Assembly: GCA_022497145.1 (NCBI GenBank) | Contig: MU385857.1 | Span: 947,449 to 1,011,448 of the forward strand | Source: Rostrohypoxylon terebratum | Lineage: Eukaryota; Ascomycota; Sordariomycetes; Xylariales; Hypoxylaceae | DNA length: 64,000 nt | Direction of reading: 5' to 3' | Part shown: piece after piece, positions 1 to 11,893 of the stretch | Numbering within the stretch: the first letter of the stretch is position 1 | How the letters are laid out: each line of letters begins with the position of its first letter | The notes under the pieces: model-generated | What the model was told of the DNA's origin: nothing | Databases searched by the model: none | Seen by the model: the letters and a program-made list of their open reading frames with translations, nothing else | Program-made: the position numbers and the translations under genes

Positions 1-601
1 GATGGGTATTGAGAGTATCGAAAGGAAAGCCGGTAGCATCATGAAGAGCAGCGTTGACGTCATCGTGAACTGGGTCGCCAAATCCCTCGCGACGCAAAAG
101 AAACTCGATTTCTTACCCAAGGACGAACTCAGCATCATCGAATCTCTACAGACGCCCACTTGCACCTCTATATGCCTGTTCCTGTCGCGATGCACGAAAC
201 TCATCAGCCAAGCCGTCGACGGCACCAACCTCGAAGTCTTCAGCAGCGAGCTCGCCATCGAGATCCAGCGCCTCCTCTTCGAACACTTCAAGAAATTCAA
301 GGTGAACGCCACGGGCGGTCTCATGGTTACCAAAGACGTCACCAAGTACGTCGCCACCCTCAAGGAGTGGCCTCTCTCCAAGGAAGTCGAGGCCGCCGTC
401 GAACTCCTCACCGAGATCGGCTACCTCTTCATCATCGGCCCCGAGGCCCTGCGCGAACGCTCCCGGAACCTCGCCAGCGCGAGCGGCGGCGGAGCCGGCG
501 GCGCGCAGAAGAAATTGGGCAAGGCCGATTTTAAGGCCTTCATACAGAGCAGAGACGACGCGCGGAGCTTGGGCGTGCAGAGCGTGCTCTCGAGTTTGTG
601 A
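1..601 (+). CDS. SEC10: Exocyst complex subunit Sec10, C-terminal part
   Basis: This is the last 199 residues of an open frame that enters from the left edge; the ATG at position 2 is almost certainly an internal methionine. The stretch around residues 78-152 (LEVFSSELAIEIQRLLFEHF ... GGLMVTKDVTKYVATLKEWP ... LLTEIGYLFIIGPEALRERS) is the conserved C-terminal helical region of Sec10. Sec10 is one of eight exocyst subunits and links Sec15 on secretory vesicles to the plasma-membrane side of the complex at sites of polarised growth, which matters for hyphal tips. A Gly/Ala-rich linker (residues about 158-170) precedes the final helix. Stop TGA is at 599-601. Family assignment comes from recognised sequence; the N-terminal three quarters lie outside the window. 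Confidence 0.9.
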   Translation, partial: MGIESIERKAGSIMKSSVDVIVNWVAKSLATQKKLDFLPKDELSIIESLQTPTCTSICLFLSRCTKLISQAVDGTNLEVFSSELAIEIQRLLFEHFKKFKVNATGGLMVTKDVTKYVATLKEWPLSKEVEAAVELLTEIGYLFIIGPEALRERSRNLASASGGGAGGAQKKLGKADFKAFIQSRDDARSLGVQSVLSSL

Positions 602-1519
602 GGTGGGAAGGACATACATAGGTACATACACCCGCAAGAAATGCGCGAAATGCGCGAGCTGCGAAAAAGGGGGAAATGAAAACAGATGGATGTGTTTGGG
701 TCTGCTTGGATTGGGGCATGTCTTGTTTGTACAGTAATGAGATAATAGATGAGATACCAATGTGAGAACGGATGCGTACGCCTCCGACCCACCTAGTTCA
801 GTTGGTGTTACTACAACGAATGATATTCTACGAACTTAACACACCTTTCATTCAGTATCACTAGATAGTGTAGATATGAACAAAGAATTTATCTGTACAG
901 GTTCATTTTGTTTATTTTATTTTATTTGAATTGTTTGGTTTGGTTTCATTTACTAGCCCCCCATTTCCTCTCAACTCCGGCAAACGGGCCACCTAGCAAA
1001 TCGAAACCTAATTGGTCAGGCTGCCTAAAGCTAGCTCGCATCTTACTTCCTATCAACAACAACAACGACAGCGACAACAACATAGCCAAGCCGAGCCGAC
1101 AAAATCCCTCATCATCCTTCGAACGAACGCAGACACCATTCTCCTCCATCTGATATCCTAACACAGTGGCTAACCCAATCCACAGTACGCCCGCAGACCA
1201 AGGACGAAGTGAAGAAGAAAAATCTTGTGAACGTCGTAACAAAGCTTACGGAAACCCGCAAGGCTCAGGAAATTTCTCCGCGCGCCCCAACAGCACTTTT
1301 CCGGTCCCGTCATTCAAAAAACCAATTAGCCAGACACCTTTCCTTGCCTCCTTGAAACGCCAACAAACCCGCGTGATAAGACGGCGTGTCTATCACCGGA
1401 TTTAGAGTGGGAGAAGAATAATCCAGTAAACCGCCGAACCACATGTCTCGTAGTAGCACCAGTCTCCTTGGGTAAATAGAGCCTAGTGGCCCCTTTCAAA
1501 ACCGGTAGCTAACACCGAT
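602..1519. other. Spacer between SEC10 and homeobox gene
   Basis: Convergent 3' spacer of 918 bp. The first 300 bp should hold the SEC10 3' UTR and poly(A) region. Short open frames at 908-1153 and 1166-1405 have low-complexity Ser/Asn/Pro-rich translations with no recognisable domain. I see no gene, tRNA or repeat family here. Confidence 0.5.
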
Positions 1520-3608
1520 TCATCGCCAGTTTCCCTGACTCAGCGATAGAAGTCCAGCAACGCAATCCATGTCGGGACGTTTGCTAGGGCTGAGCTCGCC
1601 CTGAGCGAGCTTCCCAGCCTCACCAGCCTGCTTGGGGCTGTTCTCCTTATCCTCAAATATCGACAACGAGTCGCGAGGCTTCGATAACGGTGCCGTATTC
1701 GCCCTGTTTCCGAAAAGCAATGTACGCCTCGCCGTAGCGTCATGCTCACCCAGGACACGTCCGACACGGCGTGGGTTCTTGCCAATGGGTGATCGGGCGG
1801 ACGGCTTTGGGGAAGGCATGGCCCGTCGGCGGTTCGGATTGCCATCCTCATCCGGGCTCCAGTTCTCCTTGTCCGAGTCTCCGCCCGGGCTTAGGATAAC
1901 CGATAGGCTACCCTTCGAAGGTTTCTTCTCTGGATCTAACACTGCGGTTACGGCAGCCGCAGTGTCTACAAGAGATGCAGGCGGTAGGGTTTGCAGGCGT
2001 GCGACGCTGCTACTGGCACGGTTAAGCTTAGGCTTCTTGGTGGTGCCTTCTCGATGGCAAGGCTTGTTTTGCGGTGCGTTACGCTTATTAGGGTTTGATT
2101 GAAGTACGTTCGGACTGTTCTGACTGTGAATCAAGTTACTGAGACTAGCAGAACTGCTACTAGAGCGCAGGAGGCTAATAGCCGCAACAGCAGACCCTGA
2201 AGACTCATTCTCAGCTAATTTAGTCAACTCGTCCCGCGTATCGGCCTCGCAGCAAGATTCCCAAGCGTGAACATCCCTCGATCGACCTCGGGTCAGTTGT
2301 CGAGGGAGGTGAGCAGTAAGAGTTGAGATAGGTGGGAGAGTGATGCCGGGTAAAGCACTCCGGCTTCTATGAAGGGTCCGGCTTACGCGAACCGGAGGCA
2401 ATGTATCCGCTTCTCCTGGAAGTTGCATCTGAGCGGGACAAGGCGGCGATGGTTGAGAGGAGACCAGTTCGGCTTTTCCATCCAAGGAGAGGGACAAGCG
2501 GACCTGTGAAGAAGACGATGAAGGTGGCGGAAGAACAGATGCGGGGGAGCTGTTAACCGACGAATGGAAAGAGGATGAAAACGATTCAGCCCTAATAAAA
2601 TAATCAGCATTTACATCCGATTTATTAAGTAAAGGCATCGCCCACCTAAACGAATCGTCACCCGCTCGCCCAAAGGTATGGGGAGCTGAGAAGGAGTTAT
2701 CGAAGCTTCGTCGGCTCGACAAGTGTGCGATTGAGTTGGACGAGGTCCGGAAGAAAGAGTATCCCTCCAAGTCAGACTGCTGAGACGACGGCGACGTCCC
2801 CTTCTCCTCAGATCCCACAGATGATGGCCTTCCAACCATCTCGGTCTGGGGATCTATACCAGTGAATTTTGGAGAAGACTGGATAGAGCGCTGGGGTGTG
2901 GCGTCTTGGGAGCTAGTGGGTGGCTTTTCCACATCAGACGCCTTCTCATCGAAGATTGGCGCGTCTATGGGCTGCACAGCTAGGCTAGACGCGGCAATTG
3001 GCATGGGGGCAGAATCGGACGATAGAATTTGCACGCCCCCGCCATATCTAAGTGCTGCAATTTCTTGCGGGGAAAGTGGACGCGACTTTCGACGATCATT
3101 TTGGCGGCGGTTCTGAAACCAAATCTACAACAATGTTAGAGCCGAATGATGCATGTGTGACTTTCAACCAAGTGTATATCGCGTCCTTTCTGCGGTATAC
3201 GAATTAAAACTAACCTGAACTTCCTTCTCGTTGAGCGAGACGCGACTAACGATATCGAGACGCGCTGCTTTGTCGGGTTTGGGGTTAGAATTGTACGCGG
3301 CTTCGAGAATGGCTTTATCTTGAGTTCTATATAGGATATGTTAGGGAATCTAGCATAAAGTCATGGGACTAAATTCGAAACACGCACGTGGTTCTCTTCC
3401 GCTTGCCCTTGGGGTGCTTCTCAGTGTTGGAGTCGTGGGAGGGATAACCAGACTCTAACCTGAAAGAAGATTCAAAAGATATAGCAGACGAGTCTGGGTT
3501 ACTGCTCTGGGAGCTAAAAGAAAGTCGGGACTCGTGGGGTTCGTGTGTGGGAGCGGATGCGGGTGCGGGTGCCATGGCGAGAGGTGAAGACGCGGTTAAG
3601 GGTGACAT
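1520..3608 (-). CDS. Homeodomain transcription factor
   Basis: Three exons read on the minus strand: 3608-3388, 3326-3215 and 3124-1520, giving 645 residues. The homeodomain spans roughly residues 68-128 and is split by both introns: a basic arm KGKRKRTT, helices 1-2 (QDKAILEAAYN ... DKAARLDIVSRVSLNEKEVQ), and recognition helix IWFQNRRQNDRRKS with the invariant W113, F114, N116 and R118. The rest is Ser/Pro-rich and probably disordered, with a second conserved-looking block near the C-terminus (MDCVAGLLSLSQGNW). The recognition helix and the following LSPQEI motif resemble fungal homeobox regulators often compared with yeast Yox1/Yhp1; that orthology is only an inference. Introns are 61 and 90 bp. 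It is expected to be a nuclear DNA-binding regulator; its targets cannot be read from the sequence. Confidence 0.88.
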
Positions 3609-5840
3609 ATTGTTACAGATGATCTAACCATGCATTATATACGCAGTAGAGGGGACAGAGATTGAAACGAGAGACAGGTCCTCTTCTACAAGACGCTAGA
3701 TGCCTTAATTGGCGAGTAAAGAATAAGATTTTTGAGGTTGTGTAAGAATTGTAATTTGTAGTATCGAATGGAGGAAGAGGAAGAAAGAGCTGGGCTGGTG
3801 TTGGAGTGTATGTAATAGATCATAGTGGGTCTCGCACCTAGCGTGTCAGTCTGGCAGTCTGGGTAATCAAGACCGCGTTCATGAATTGACCAATCAAAAC
3901 ACACATGCTTATTTACTTGGGACGTGACTTCCCCAGGTACAACATGCAGAACATGCTAAATTTTTAATTGTTGCCAAAACATACTAGACACCTATTACTT
4001 CGTGCCTACCTACCTAGTAACTAATGGAACACATAATTAATATGTACGTACTTCCGAAAGGAATGCGCTAATCTAAATAGATGGGAAAGTGTCCCAAGGA
4101 AATAATACTTTCCAGCCACCTGCGAACCAAACGAACCAAATTTTCATGTTCCCTTTCTATCGAGAAAAGTCGCGAAATGGACGAGTAGATGTGACCCACG
4201 TGAACTTTGAAGAGAGAGCCGCATGAGGGGAAAATGAAGCACACGCCTCTATCTGATCTCCTAACCACGTCTATAGCCCCCGTAGTGGGTTAAGTCGCGA
4301 TCCGAAAGTGATAGATAATAAGCTTATAATTTCTACTTACTAGTACGTATATCTAGCTTCATTATAGTCATGGTTTTAATGGATATTATAAGGTTAAGCA
4401 CAAATTCAAATTGGATAATATGGGTTGTCTTGGGAGGAAACGTCGGTTCTAAAATTAGGAAGCTAAACAAATATCCGTGGATTTTAATGACATTGCAACC
4501 GGGATAAACAATTAAGCAACGAGATTCTACATAGTACCTACTAATAAGAGACACAACCATGCGATCCCGTCTTATATGATTTAAATCTTGGAATGTGTTT
4601 AACAAACTCAAACCACATTCATATATGATACCAGGTGCTAGTTAGAAATGAGGTCAATTATACATTTGTCTTCATATTCGTCTCTTATTTATGAGAAATC
4701 TTAATTCGAATAAATGCCTGCCCAGCACCAATGACATCTTGAGTTCTCTAGGAGCAAGCCACCCATTTCCCACTCCGATCCAGGCACCCTTCTAGGCATT
4801 CCCAATTACCACTTTAACTCTGGAACCGCTCGAGCTGATAGGTTTTCACGTTAGTAGAATATGCGAATAAAATCAACCCCAACCTGTACTCATTCACTCT
4901 CTAAGTGGTTTGTTTAGATCTACCACGGAGCCCGTGTTCCCGAACAGTCGCGCTCGGACGATTGCCTCAGCACCGATGATGACGCAGAAAAGTCTCCTAC
5001 ATGCACAACTACCTACTAGGTAGGACCTAGGACCTAGGACCTAGGTACCTAGTTTTATTCTCCGGGGGTCGCAAATCGGCATTGAGGTCTAAAACCGGAC
5101 TTTACGTATCGACAAAATATACTAAAGTACGTACGTAAGTATGCAAGGACGTCGAAATGATTTTATAGATCACCAAAAGCACCTAGAATCTAAAGTTGTC
5201 GATCTTCCCTTCTTGTCTTGACGAGGCGGCGTTGGGCACTTGCCTAATACGTATGATCCGCATGAACTTCTCAATTAAGGTCCTAGTCTACCAGTCTACG
5301 TGGGCACAGAGTCAATAGCAGGTAATGCGTAAGCGTCAACTTCTCACCGCCATACTATGGGTCCGATCGAGTTCGACTCGCAATCTACCTATCTTGTGGG
5401 TTTGACTACACGTTGTGACACAGCAGGTTGGCCCGCCTTTCGAGAAAAGAAATATTCGCAGTTATGTTCCAATTCACGCAAATATGTGCAGTAGGTTGCT
5501 TCAGATTGTATAGGCCTCATGAATTTTATTCGCAAAGGTCTACCTAATCGCCATCATTGTGACTGGCGGTGTAAAGACAGTGGTATTGATGACGGGGATT
5601 TGTCATTGTGGGTGAAGCATACCCAAATCAAAGAAAAAATAGATAGCCGCTCGCTGGGACATCGGAGTCAACCCTAGGTTGTCCTCCATGGAAACCGTCA
5701 ATTCAGCGCCAAATAACTCCTGGGGGTTCTTCTCGAGAACCGCTCAACCCTCCCCGCAATGGGTGCAGGGGATAATAGACATGAACTATATCGTACGCCA
5801 CCGTCTAAATCTCTAGCCCGTGATTCTACATCTATCCCGT
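3609..5840. other. 2.2-kb A/T-rich spacer, no gene seen
   Basis: This lies upstream of the homeobox gene and downstream of the NAD kinase stop. It should contain the homeobox promoter. The stretch 3940-4700 is A/T-rich and full of stops. A tandem CCTAGG repeat lies at 5016-5052. Open frames here are under 95 codons with no domain. I see no coding gene or RNA gene. Confidence 0.5.
5016..5052. repeat. Tandem GGACCTA heptamer repeat with CCTAGG palindromes
   Basis: CCTAGG occurs at 5026, 5033 and 5040, exactly 7 bp apart, so the core is the heptamer GGACCTA repeated, flanked by CTAGGTA/GTACCTAG half-copies. The same heptamer array appears at 26773, 29133, 37954 and 41263 in this window. Confidence 0.8.
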
Positions 5841-7724
5841 CTACATGCCTAAAAGGCTCATCTGTCGTCGTAAAGGACTCGCACTAGTGCTGCCATCTTC
5901 ACTAGCGTAGCAAGCAGAATCAGTATCTATGTCCCATTCAGGCTCGTCTTCGCCATTGACGGAGCCCCCCGATTGCTTGCTCTCAAAGCCTTTCTGAGTG
6001 GCAGCTCGTGTGTTCCATTGAAGGGTACGTGATACACTGTCGAACCATTCCGTTCCTGTGCGCATGACCGTAGGGAACGGGTACTGAGATGCCGTAATCG
6101 TCACACAATCTCCTTGCTTCAATTCAACCCGACCTTTCCCGTCGAACGCACAGTAGGCTGTAGCACGCGAGTTGCGCGGAATAGAAACACGAAGAAGCAT
6201 CGTGTCACTAAGCACCATTGGTCGGAAAGACAGAGTGTGGGGACAGATTGGAGTAAGGAGGATAGCAGGCAGGTCGGGGCTGACAAGAGATCCGCCTGCG
6301 GAGAGAGAGTATGCTGTTGATCCAGTCGGGGTAGAGAAAATACACCCATCTGCTTGGACGACGGTAAGCAGCTCGTTGTCACCGTATAGCTCAAGGTTGG
6401 AAACGTAAGGAGATGGGCCGCGGTCGATAACGAGCTCATTGAGAACCTCAAATTGCTCCCCTTCCTCCATTTCTTGACCTTTGGCACCGTCGCGGAAGAC
6501 AGTGCATGTAAATCGCATGCGAAGATTAACACGCATGCCCTCTTCGCCCATTATCCGGTTCAGGTGCTGTTTGTACTTTTCAAACTCGAAGCTTGTCAAG
6601 AAACCCAGGCTGCCCAAACTGAATGACAGAACAGGAGGAACGACTCTTTGGAAGAGCCAGGACGTGAACAATACGGTTCCATCTCCGCCGAGAGTCAGGA
6701 CCAGGTCAAACTTCTCCGGGCTGCTCCAGCACAAATCTGGGGACCAGTAACGAAGCATGCCCTCGAATCTGGGATCCTCATCAATGATGCTGGAAGCACC
6801 AAAGCGCTTAGAGTTGCGTAGTTTCGCGTCAACATAGACGTTGACGCCAATGTCCGAACCGTACCGAGGTGTCCTGAGCAACCACATGGTCAATTCCTTG
6901 GTTAGGTAAACCAACTCATTGTCACGAGCTTTGGTAACAATCATGACATTGCGCACTGCGCGACGGATAGGTCGGCGTTGCAATTGCTTCGAGACTTCAC
7001 GGACGCCCGTAGCAGTCTGTACTAGTCTCGAATGCGACATCCATTCGTCGTTCTTGATCTCCTCCAACACCTTTGCAATGTCTACCGCATCGTCGAACCG
7101 ATTGTGCCAGAAACAAGGCGACTGGAGAGAGGGAAATGCGGTGGTCGGAGTCAGATTGCGGGCGGCAAGTTCTCGTGAAAGGGCTTCGGAAAGCTGTTGA
7201 GAAGAAGAGGCGGGTCGCTGGTCGCCTCCTGCCTGTGCGGACAACATCCCGTTTAATGACAATGCCTCTGGTTTATTATTTCGTGCGACGGAGGCTAGCG
7301 CCTTCATAATAGTCTGACGAGGGACGGCCTCGACAGAGGGGGCGTGCTTGTGATGGGCGCGCGATTGATTCTTATGAAGGGCGTCGGGAGATTTTAAGTC
7401 TAGAGCTAAAGGCTCTGGGGTTTCGTCGTCGTTGTCAGCATTGCGTTGATGTGATTGGGAACGAGGAGGAAGAGAAGAGTTGGCAGGAACATGCGGCACA
7501 GTGCCGGAGTTTGTAGTAGATGTAGGCGAGCTGGATTGTTGCAGGGGGTGTTCAGGAATGGCGATAGTAGAAGAAGGCGCCTTAGTAACCTGGCCGACAT
7601 GGCCGACATCCACTCCGACCCCTCCGACATCCCCTAACGGCGTAATATTGTTACTGAGCGCAGGATGTACCCCCATCGTAGGCGATCCCATATTAGACAT
7701 ACTGCGTAGCGCTGGAAGCTCCAC
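5841..7724 (-). CDS. NAD(+) kinase (ATP-NAD kinase family)
   Basis: Single-exon frame of 627 residues. It phosphorylates NAD(+) to NADP(+), the only route to NADP in the cell. The kinase core is residues about 255-560: the GGDGT motif at 346-350 with catalytic Asp348, the conserved NE pair at 429-430 (VLNELVIDRGPSPY), and the Gly-rich GSTAYSLSAGG loop at 468-478. The first 200 residues are Ser/Pro/Asn-rich and likely disordered, and the tail after 580 is acidic. The long N-terminus and lack of a clear mitochondrial presequence fit the cytosolic Utr1-type enzymes better than Pos5, by inference. The start at 7724 is the first Met; MSNMGSP a few codons later could also serve. The leader carries an AAGGTTGC triplicate at 7781-7804. 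Confidence 0.93.
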   Translation of the reverse strand: MELPALRSMSNMGSPTMGVHPALSNNITPLGDVGGVGVDVGHVGQVTKAPSSTIAIPEHPLQQSSSPTSTTNSGTVPHVPANSSLPPRSQSHQRNADNDDETPEPLALDLKSPDALHKNQSRAHHKHAPSVEAVPRQTIMKALASVARNNKPEALSLNGMLSAQAGGDQRPASSSQQLSEALSRELAARNLTPTTAFPSLQSPCFWHNRFDDAVDIAKVLEEIKNDEWMSHSRLVQTATGVREVSKQLQRRPIRRAVRNVMIVTKARDNELVYLTKELTMWLLRTPRYGSDIGVNVYVDAKLRNSKRFGASSIIDEDPRFEGMLRYWSPDLCWSSPEKFDLVLTLGGDGTVLFTSWLFQRVVPPVLSFSLGSLGFLTSFEFEKYKQHLNRIMGEEGMRVNLRMRFTCTVFRDGAKGQEMEEGEQFEVLNELVIDRGPSPYVSNLELYGDNELLTVVQADGCIFSTPTGSTAYSLSAGGSLVSPDLPAILLTPICPHTLSFRPMVLSDTMLLRVSIPRNSRATAYCAFDGKGRVELKQGDCVTITASQYPFPTVMRTGTEWFDSVSRTLQWNTRAATQKGFESKQSGGSVNGEDEPEWDIDTDSACYASEDGSTSASPLRRQMSLLGM

Positions 7725-10548
7725 ACCACTGCACTAAAAGAGTACTAGGTACGTACGTGGACACTAAGCTAAGTCCGTGCAAGGTTGCAAGGTTGCAAGG
7801 TAGCAATGTACCTAAAAAAAAAAAGAATGTACTCGAAGTATTCGATGCACTCAAGCACCGTGGCACTCGCGTATCGCGATTCGAGACGGTTTAACAAAAG
7901 AAACCGAATCCGAAGACGCACAAAGGCCTAGTACTATTTCCGAATCTTGCAGGATTTGATCGAACAACGCGGGATCCAGTGGCTTAGGAACCTTATGTCC
8001 GTCCTTGATCTAATTCGACTCCGTAAGCCGCGGAATGACACAGGCAGTGCTTCTGTCGAATAGCCGATGATACTAAAAATGCAGTTTGTCAGCTATACTG
8101 ACGTCTTATATAAGACACCACGTGTGTCTAGCAAGGGAAATTCTGTGTGCCACATTTAAAAAAACAAGATACCGCACAAACTTTGGCGTCTTGGTGTCTA
8201 GTAGCACTTGGGTAAAGATCTTATGCAGTGATGGCACAAATGACACGGGTGCTGTCTTGCTTTGGCAAATCATCTCCGAGGAAACTTACACACAATAATG
8301 ACCCCTCAGACTACACACTAGTCCTGTGATGTTGTTCGATGGGACGTGATTATAAATTTTTAACACGACAACGGCGGTATTCCGGGAGATCGAGTTGGAG
8401 ACTTGGTTCGGAAGCTTTTGACGCAAGGTCTACTGTCTTAAACTTGCGTTTTGTGTCTTGCGTCGTGCGTCGTGCAGGGAAAATATAGTCCGGAACGATA
8501 TGAGAACCCGCTCGATTAGACGTTGTGAACAGACTGCCTAGTATAAGGTGATTGTGGACTGGTTCTATTATCGAACTAGTGCTGGGGAACGTCGACAGAG
8601 ATCCGTGGGGTTTGATTTTAATATTAAAGATGGTCGTCTCGAGGTTGGCAGAATTAAATTCGATGGTTTTGGGCAAGCCTATTAAAAAATAATCAGGTAT
8701 AGTAATAACTCAAGCTCAACTCAGTAGTATATTTTATATAAGGAATATAGTTAGAAACGAAAGTGTTAAAAATGGGTAAAAAGCAACCAGGCCGAACAAT
8801 AAAGTGATTTAAAAGACAGAGACTCAGGTTGAGTTGCGAGAACTTCCAGAGCTCTGCTTTTGCTGTATTCACAAACAGCTTGAAGAGAAAGGCTTGGGTC
8901 TAGGTGACTGAAGATCCAGATAGACGAGACGCATCGAGAACCGGCCCGCGTCCTACTCAACTTATTAAGATGAGCTCGATCTCCTGAAGAAAAGAGATGG
9001 AGGACCTAGTGTGGAGAACTTTCTCTTGATGCTTGAGATGGCTCAAATGCTTAAGCGGGTGCTCCAACAAGCTTCTACTCCGTGCTTGGACTGTGGAGTA
9101 GCATAAGGGTGGATTAGAGGTGCAACGGGTGGGACAAGGCAAGGGTACAAGGTGTCGTAGGTATCGTACATAGTGTAGGTATCGGGAAAATAGTGGGGAT
9201 CCCGAACTATGTACTGCTTAGTACATACCTAGTACTTGGCTGAACTTTGAAGGAAGCCGGAAGGAAAGAGGTTTGTTAGAAAATAAGCCCTGGAAAAAAA
9301 GGAGTGGCGCCTACATACAAAAAAACAATACTAGACCTTTTTACTTTTGAGCGAGTTAACAATACCGTGTACGGCAATAAAACCCGGTATGTGTGTACCA
9401 TCACCCCGTCAGCCCGTATAGAACTGCTGCAGTTGAGCATCTTAAAAGATCGTGATAACCAAAAAATGTAGGGAATGTAGGGTACGTGGCGGTGGTTTGA
9501 CCCACCATTACTAGCACTTCTCCTGTTTTCCCTAACAGATTCTGTGAAGCGTTTTCGCGCCAGGTCTCAAATTGCAACCCTGAGCCGGGGGCCCAATGTA
9601 AGCGAGCAACGCATAAGGGGATTAGACTCGTCTCATCTTTCCAGCTCCCACCGCAGGGCTTCCAAGTGCTCGCAGGCTATCTGCAACAGCTTCCGATCAA
9701 TCAAATCGTCAACCAACCGGCGATTGACATGGGTTCTTGAGCCTCCTTGAGCCTCCGTGATCTCCTGCGAGCATAGTTGCATAATCCCGAATTGTTTTGA
9801 CCTCCCACTTGAGGCTGAATCCTGCGTCTGGAACATCTTTGACCATTATCACCTTCCCTGAGAAGATCACACGTCCAGAAACATCTTATTAGCCGCCAAT
9901 CTACCGATACGATGTCCATTGGTTCACAGAATATTTCGAATTTCGAGAAGGTTGCCAACCAATCTTTTCGGTACCTCGAAGGATTTCTAACTGACAAAAT
10001 GTAGCTAGAAACTATATGCGTGGTGGTGGCTGCTATCCATAGACACCACCAAAAAGTGCCTTGCTGTCGCCATTACTATTGGTTAGCCGTCAGCGCGCGG
10101 GATGAAACACAGTTGTCGTTTTTCGTGATGCCCCAAACGTGACCCTGTGGCAGTTAACGAGTCTAACAGACAGGCCAAACTCTTGGCAAAGCATGAACAG
10201 GGCGTACCTGATGATTAGCTTACTGCAACAGTTGCCGCTTTTCCCGCCCGTCCACCAAATGCCCATCCGATCAACATTTTGCCATGTAATGTAAACAGAG
10301 CGGTCCTATCAACTCAACCCGATGATCCACCATTCCTGGTAGGAGATCCTCATTGTCTTCTTAGAAGCAATGTATCCGTTCGGGAGCATCAAACATGTCA
10401 ACACGGCCCCAACGCCCAACCTGGCATGTTTCGAACCGGCGGTCTGGTGCATCTTACTGTGCAAACTTCAGCCAGTCACATTCCTAGAATACACCCCGTG
10501 GCACGTGTTGGTCCACGACGCAGTGTTTAAGACTAGAAGTGGTGTCGT
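7725..10548. other. 2.8-kb spacer, no convincing gene
   Basis: This lies upstream of the NAD kinase and downstream of RRP46. It holds the octamer triplicate AAGGTTGC (7781-7804, third copy with one mismatch) and a TGGTGGTGG/CACCACC inverted pair near 10021-10050. Open frames of 60-108 codons (for example 8350-8676 and 9701-9997, minus strand) show no domain, no matching splice partners and no codon bias that I can see. Confidence 0.45.
7781..7804. repeat. Octamer triplication AAGGTTGC
   Basis: Three head-to-tail 8-bp units (third is AAGGTAGC) lie 57-80 bp upstream of the NAD kinase ATG, probably in its leader or promoter. A replication-slippage origin is likely. Confidence 0.6.
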
Positions 10549-11445
10549 TCATTTCCAATGTAGATCCGAGGCTATTTTCTCTTCCATCGTAGATCGTATG
10601 AACTGCTTCAAGTTCGCGCCGGTGGGGTTGTCATCGTCCATGAGAGTATCGCCATCATTCGTGACATCTGACGAGCAACATTGTTGCTGCGCAGCGACAA
10701 AGGCATCATTCCATTCTTTTACCGTGAAGTTTCCTTCACTTTCCACGAGGATGAGTTCGTCAGTTGACGTAAACGAGAAAACATGGAACGATTCTGAAAT
10801 CTGGATCTCTCGCGGCGATGGGTTTATGACTATCTTCTTCGACTGGCCATCCGCGATAATCGCCAAGGAGGTTGAGGTCAACGTCGCTGTCAATGGTAGA
10901 GCAGCGGAGAGGAGAGCTAGTACTGCTGTCTGTAGTAGAGCAGGTAGTATAGGCAGGTTCTAAGATTGTATGGTCTCATCAGTATACCTTATATCGCATC
11001 GAACTTATATGAAATATAGAAGAGTGTAACTTACCGAGCTAGCCTGCACGACTTTGGCGTTTACATATTCGTTTTCCGGGGCGGTGGTGACTTGCAAGAT
11101 TACTTGGATGAGGGTTCTGGGGAAGTTGTTGACGAGGATGATCTGGCGCAACGTCGACTGAAGTAATGATTCCAGGTGTCTTTCTCTTGTTCCTAGAATA
11201 ACACGGAGTCAGATAATATTTAAATAAAAATTCATGACAGGTTTCAATGTCGAACCTCCAACCCCTGCAGCTGGTCGTACGATCACATCGACGGCAGCTT
11301 CCTCTGGGAGCTCATCTCGTCTTTGCACCTCGATCGGCCCATTTACTGCCCCAACCACAATATACCCGGCATAGGAAAAAGTAGCAGAGCCATCTGCGTT
11401 TTGCAGATGGGACAATAGAGCTTCTGGCTCCGTGTTGACAGTCAT
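10549..11445 (-). CDS. RRP46: Exosome complex subunit Rrp46 (RNase PH-like)
   Basis: Three minus-strand exons, 11445-11256, 11192-11035 and 10959-10549, join in frame to 252 residues. This is an RNase PH-fold subunit of the nine-member exosome ring that processes rRNA and degrades RNA. Family signatures are NADGSATFSYAGYIVVGAVN near the N-terminus, then VQRRDELPEEA, the block GGTRERHLESLLQSTLRQII that spans intron 1, and the late strand LTSTSLAIIADG. The RNase PH-like fold in eukaryotic rings is catalytically inert, which is family knowledge. The start MTVNTEPEAL was chosen because the longer in-frame extension to 11598 does not look like the family. Intron 1 (63 bp) has an unusual GTTCGA donor; intron 2 is 75 bp with GTAAGT. 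It is divergent from PTPA, with 448 bp between the two ATGs. Confidence 0.9.
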
Positions 11446-11893
11446 TTTCCTAAGAATTATCGCGGGTTTTCTGGCGATGAATGGCGCATTTGTTGGTTCT
11501 TTGGGGATCAAAAAAGTGAGATGACGATAGTTCGAACTTTTTCTCAATCGGGTATCAACCTGGGTAAGGTGGGTTTGGTGGGACGATATGTCGTACAAGA
11601 CGGGTATCTCAGCTCCACCTTTTTGTATCGGTGCCTTGCCAGATGCTCCTTCCGCTAGAAGGTACCTAGAAATCTAAGACATTGGATGCTGTTGGTACAT
11701 GTGAACTCACTAATTAAATTATTCATTAATGCATGATAGAGGGGTAGTTGTGGCGTTACTTCAATGTTGCATACCTTTGATATCCATCACGGATCTTTAT
11801 ACTAATCAACTCATCTCTCACGCTTCTCATATATAACACCTAAATTGAAACAACATCTTACAAGAGTATACGTGTGGCACTTCTACTTATAAG
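11446..11893. promoter_or_regulatory. Shared divergent promoter, RRP46 / PTPA
   Basis: This 448-bp interval separates two outward-facing start codons, so it must contain both promoters and both 5' leaders. The PTPA side is A/T-rich with a TATATAACACC stretch near 11829-11839. I cannot assign specific binding sites. Confidence 0.5.

Noticed and set aside
146..792. Long minus-strand frames opposite SEC10
   Set aside because: Shadow frames created by the codon bias of the exocyst gene.
8350..8676. 108-codon minus-strand frame
   Set aside because: No domain, no splice partner and average spacer composition.
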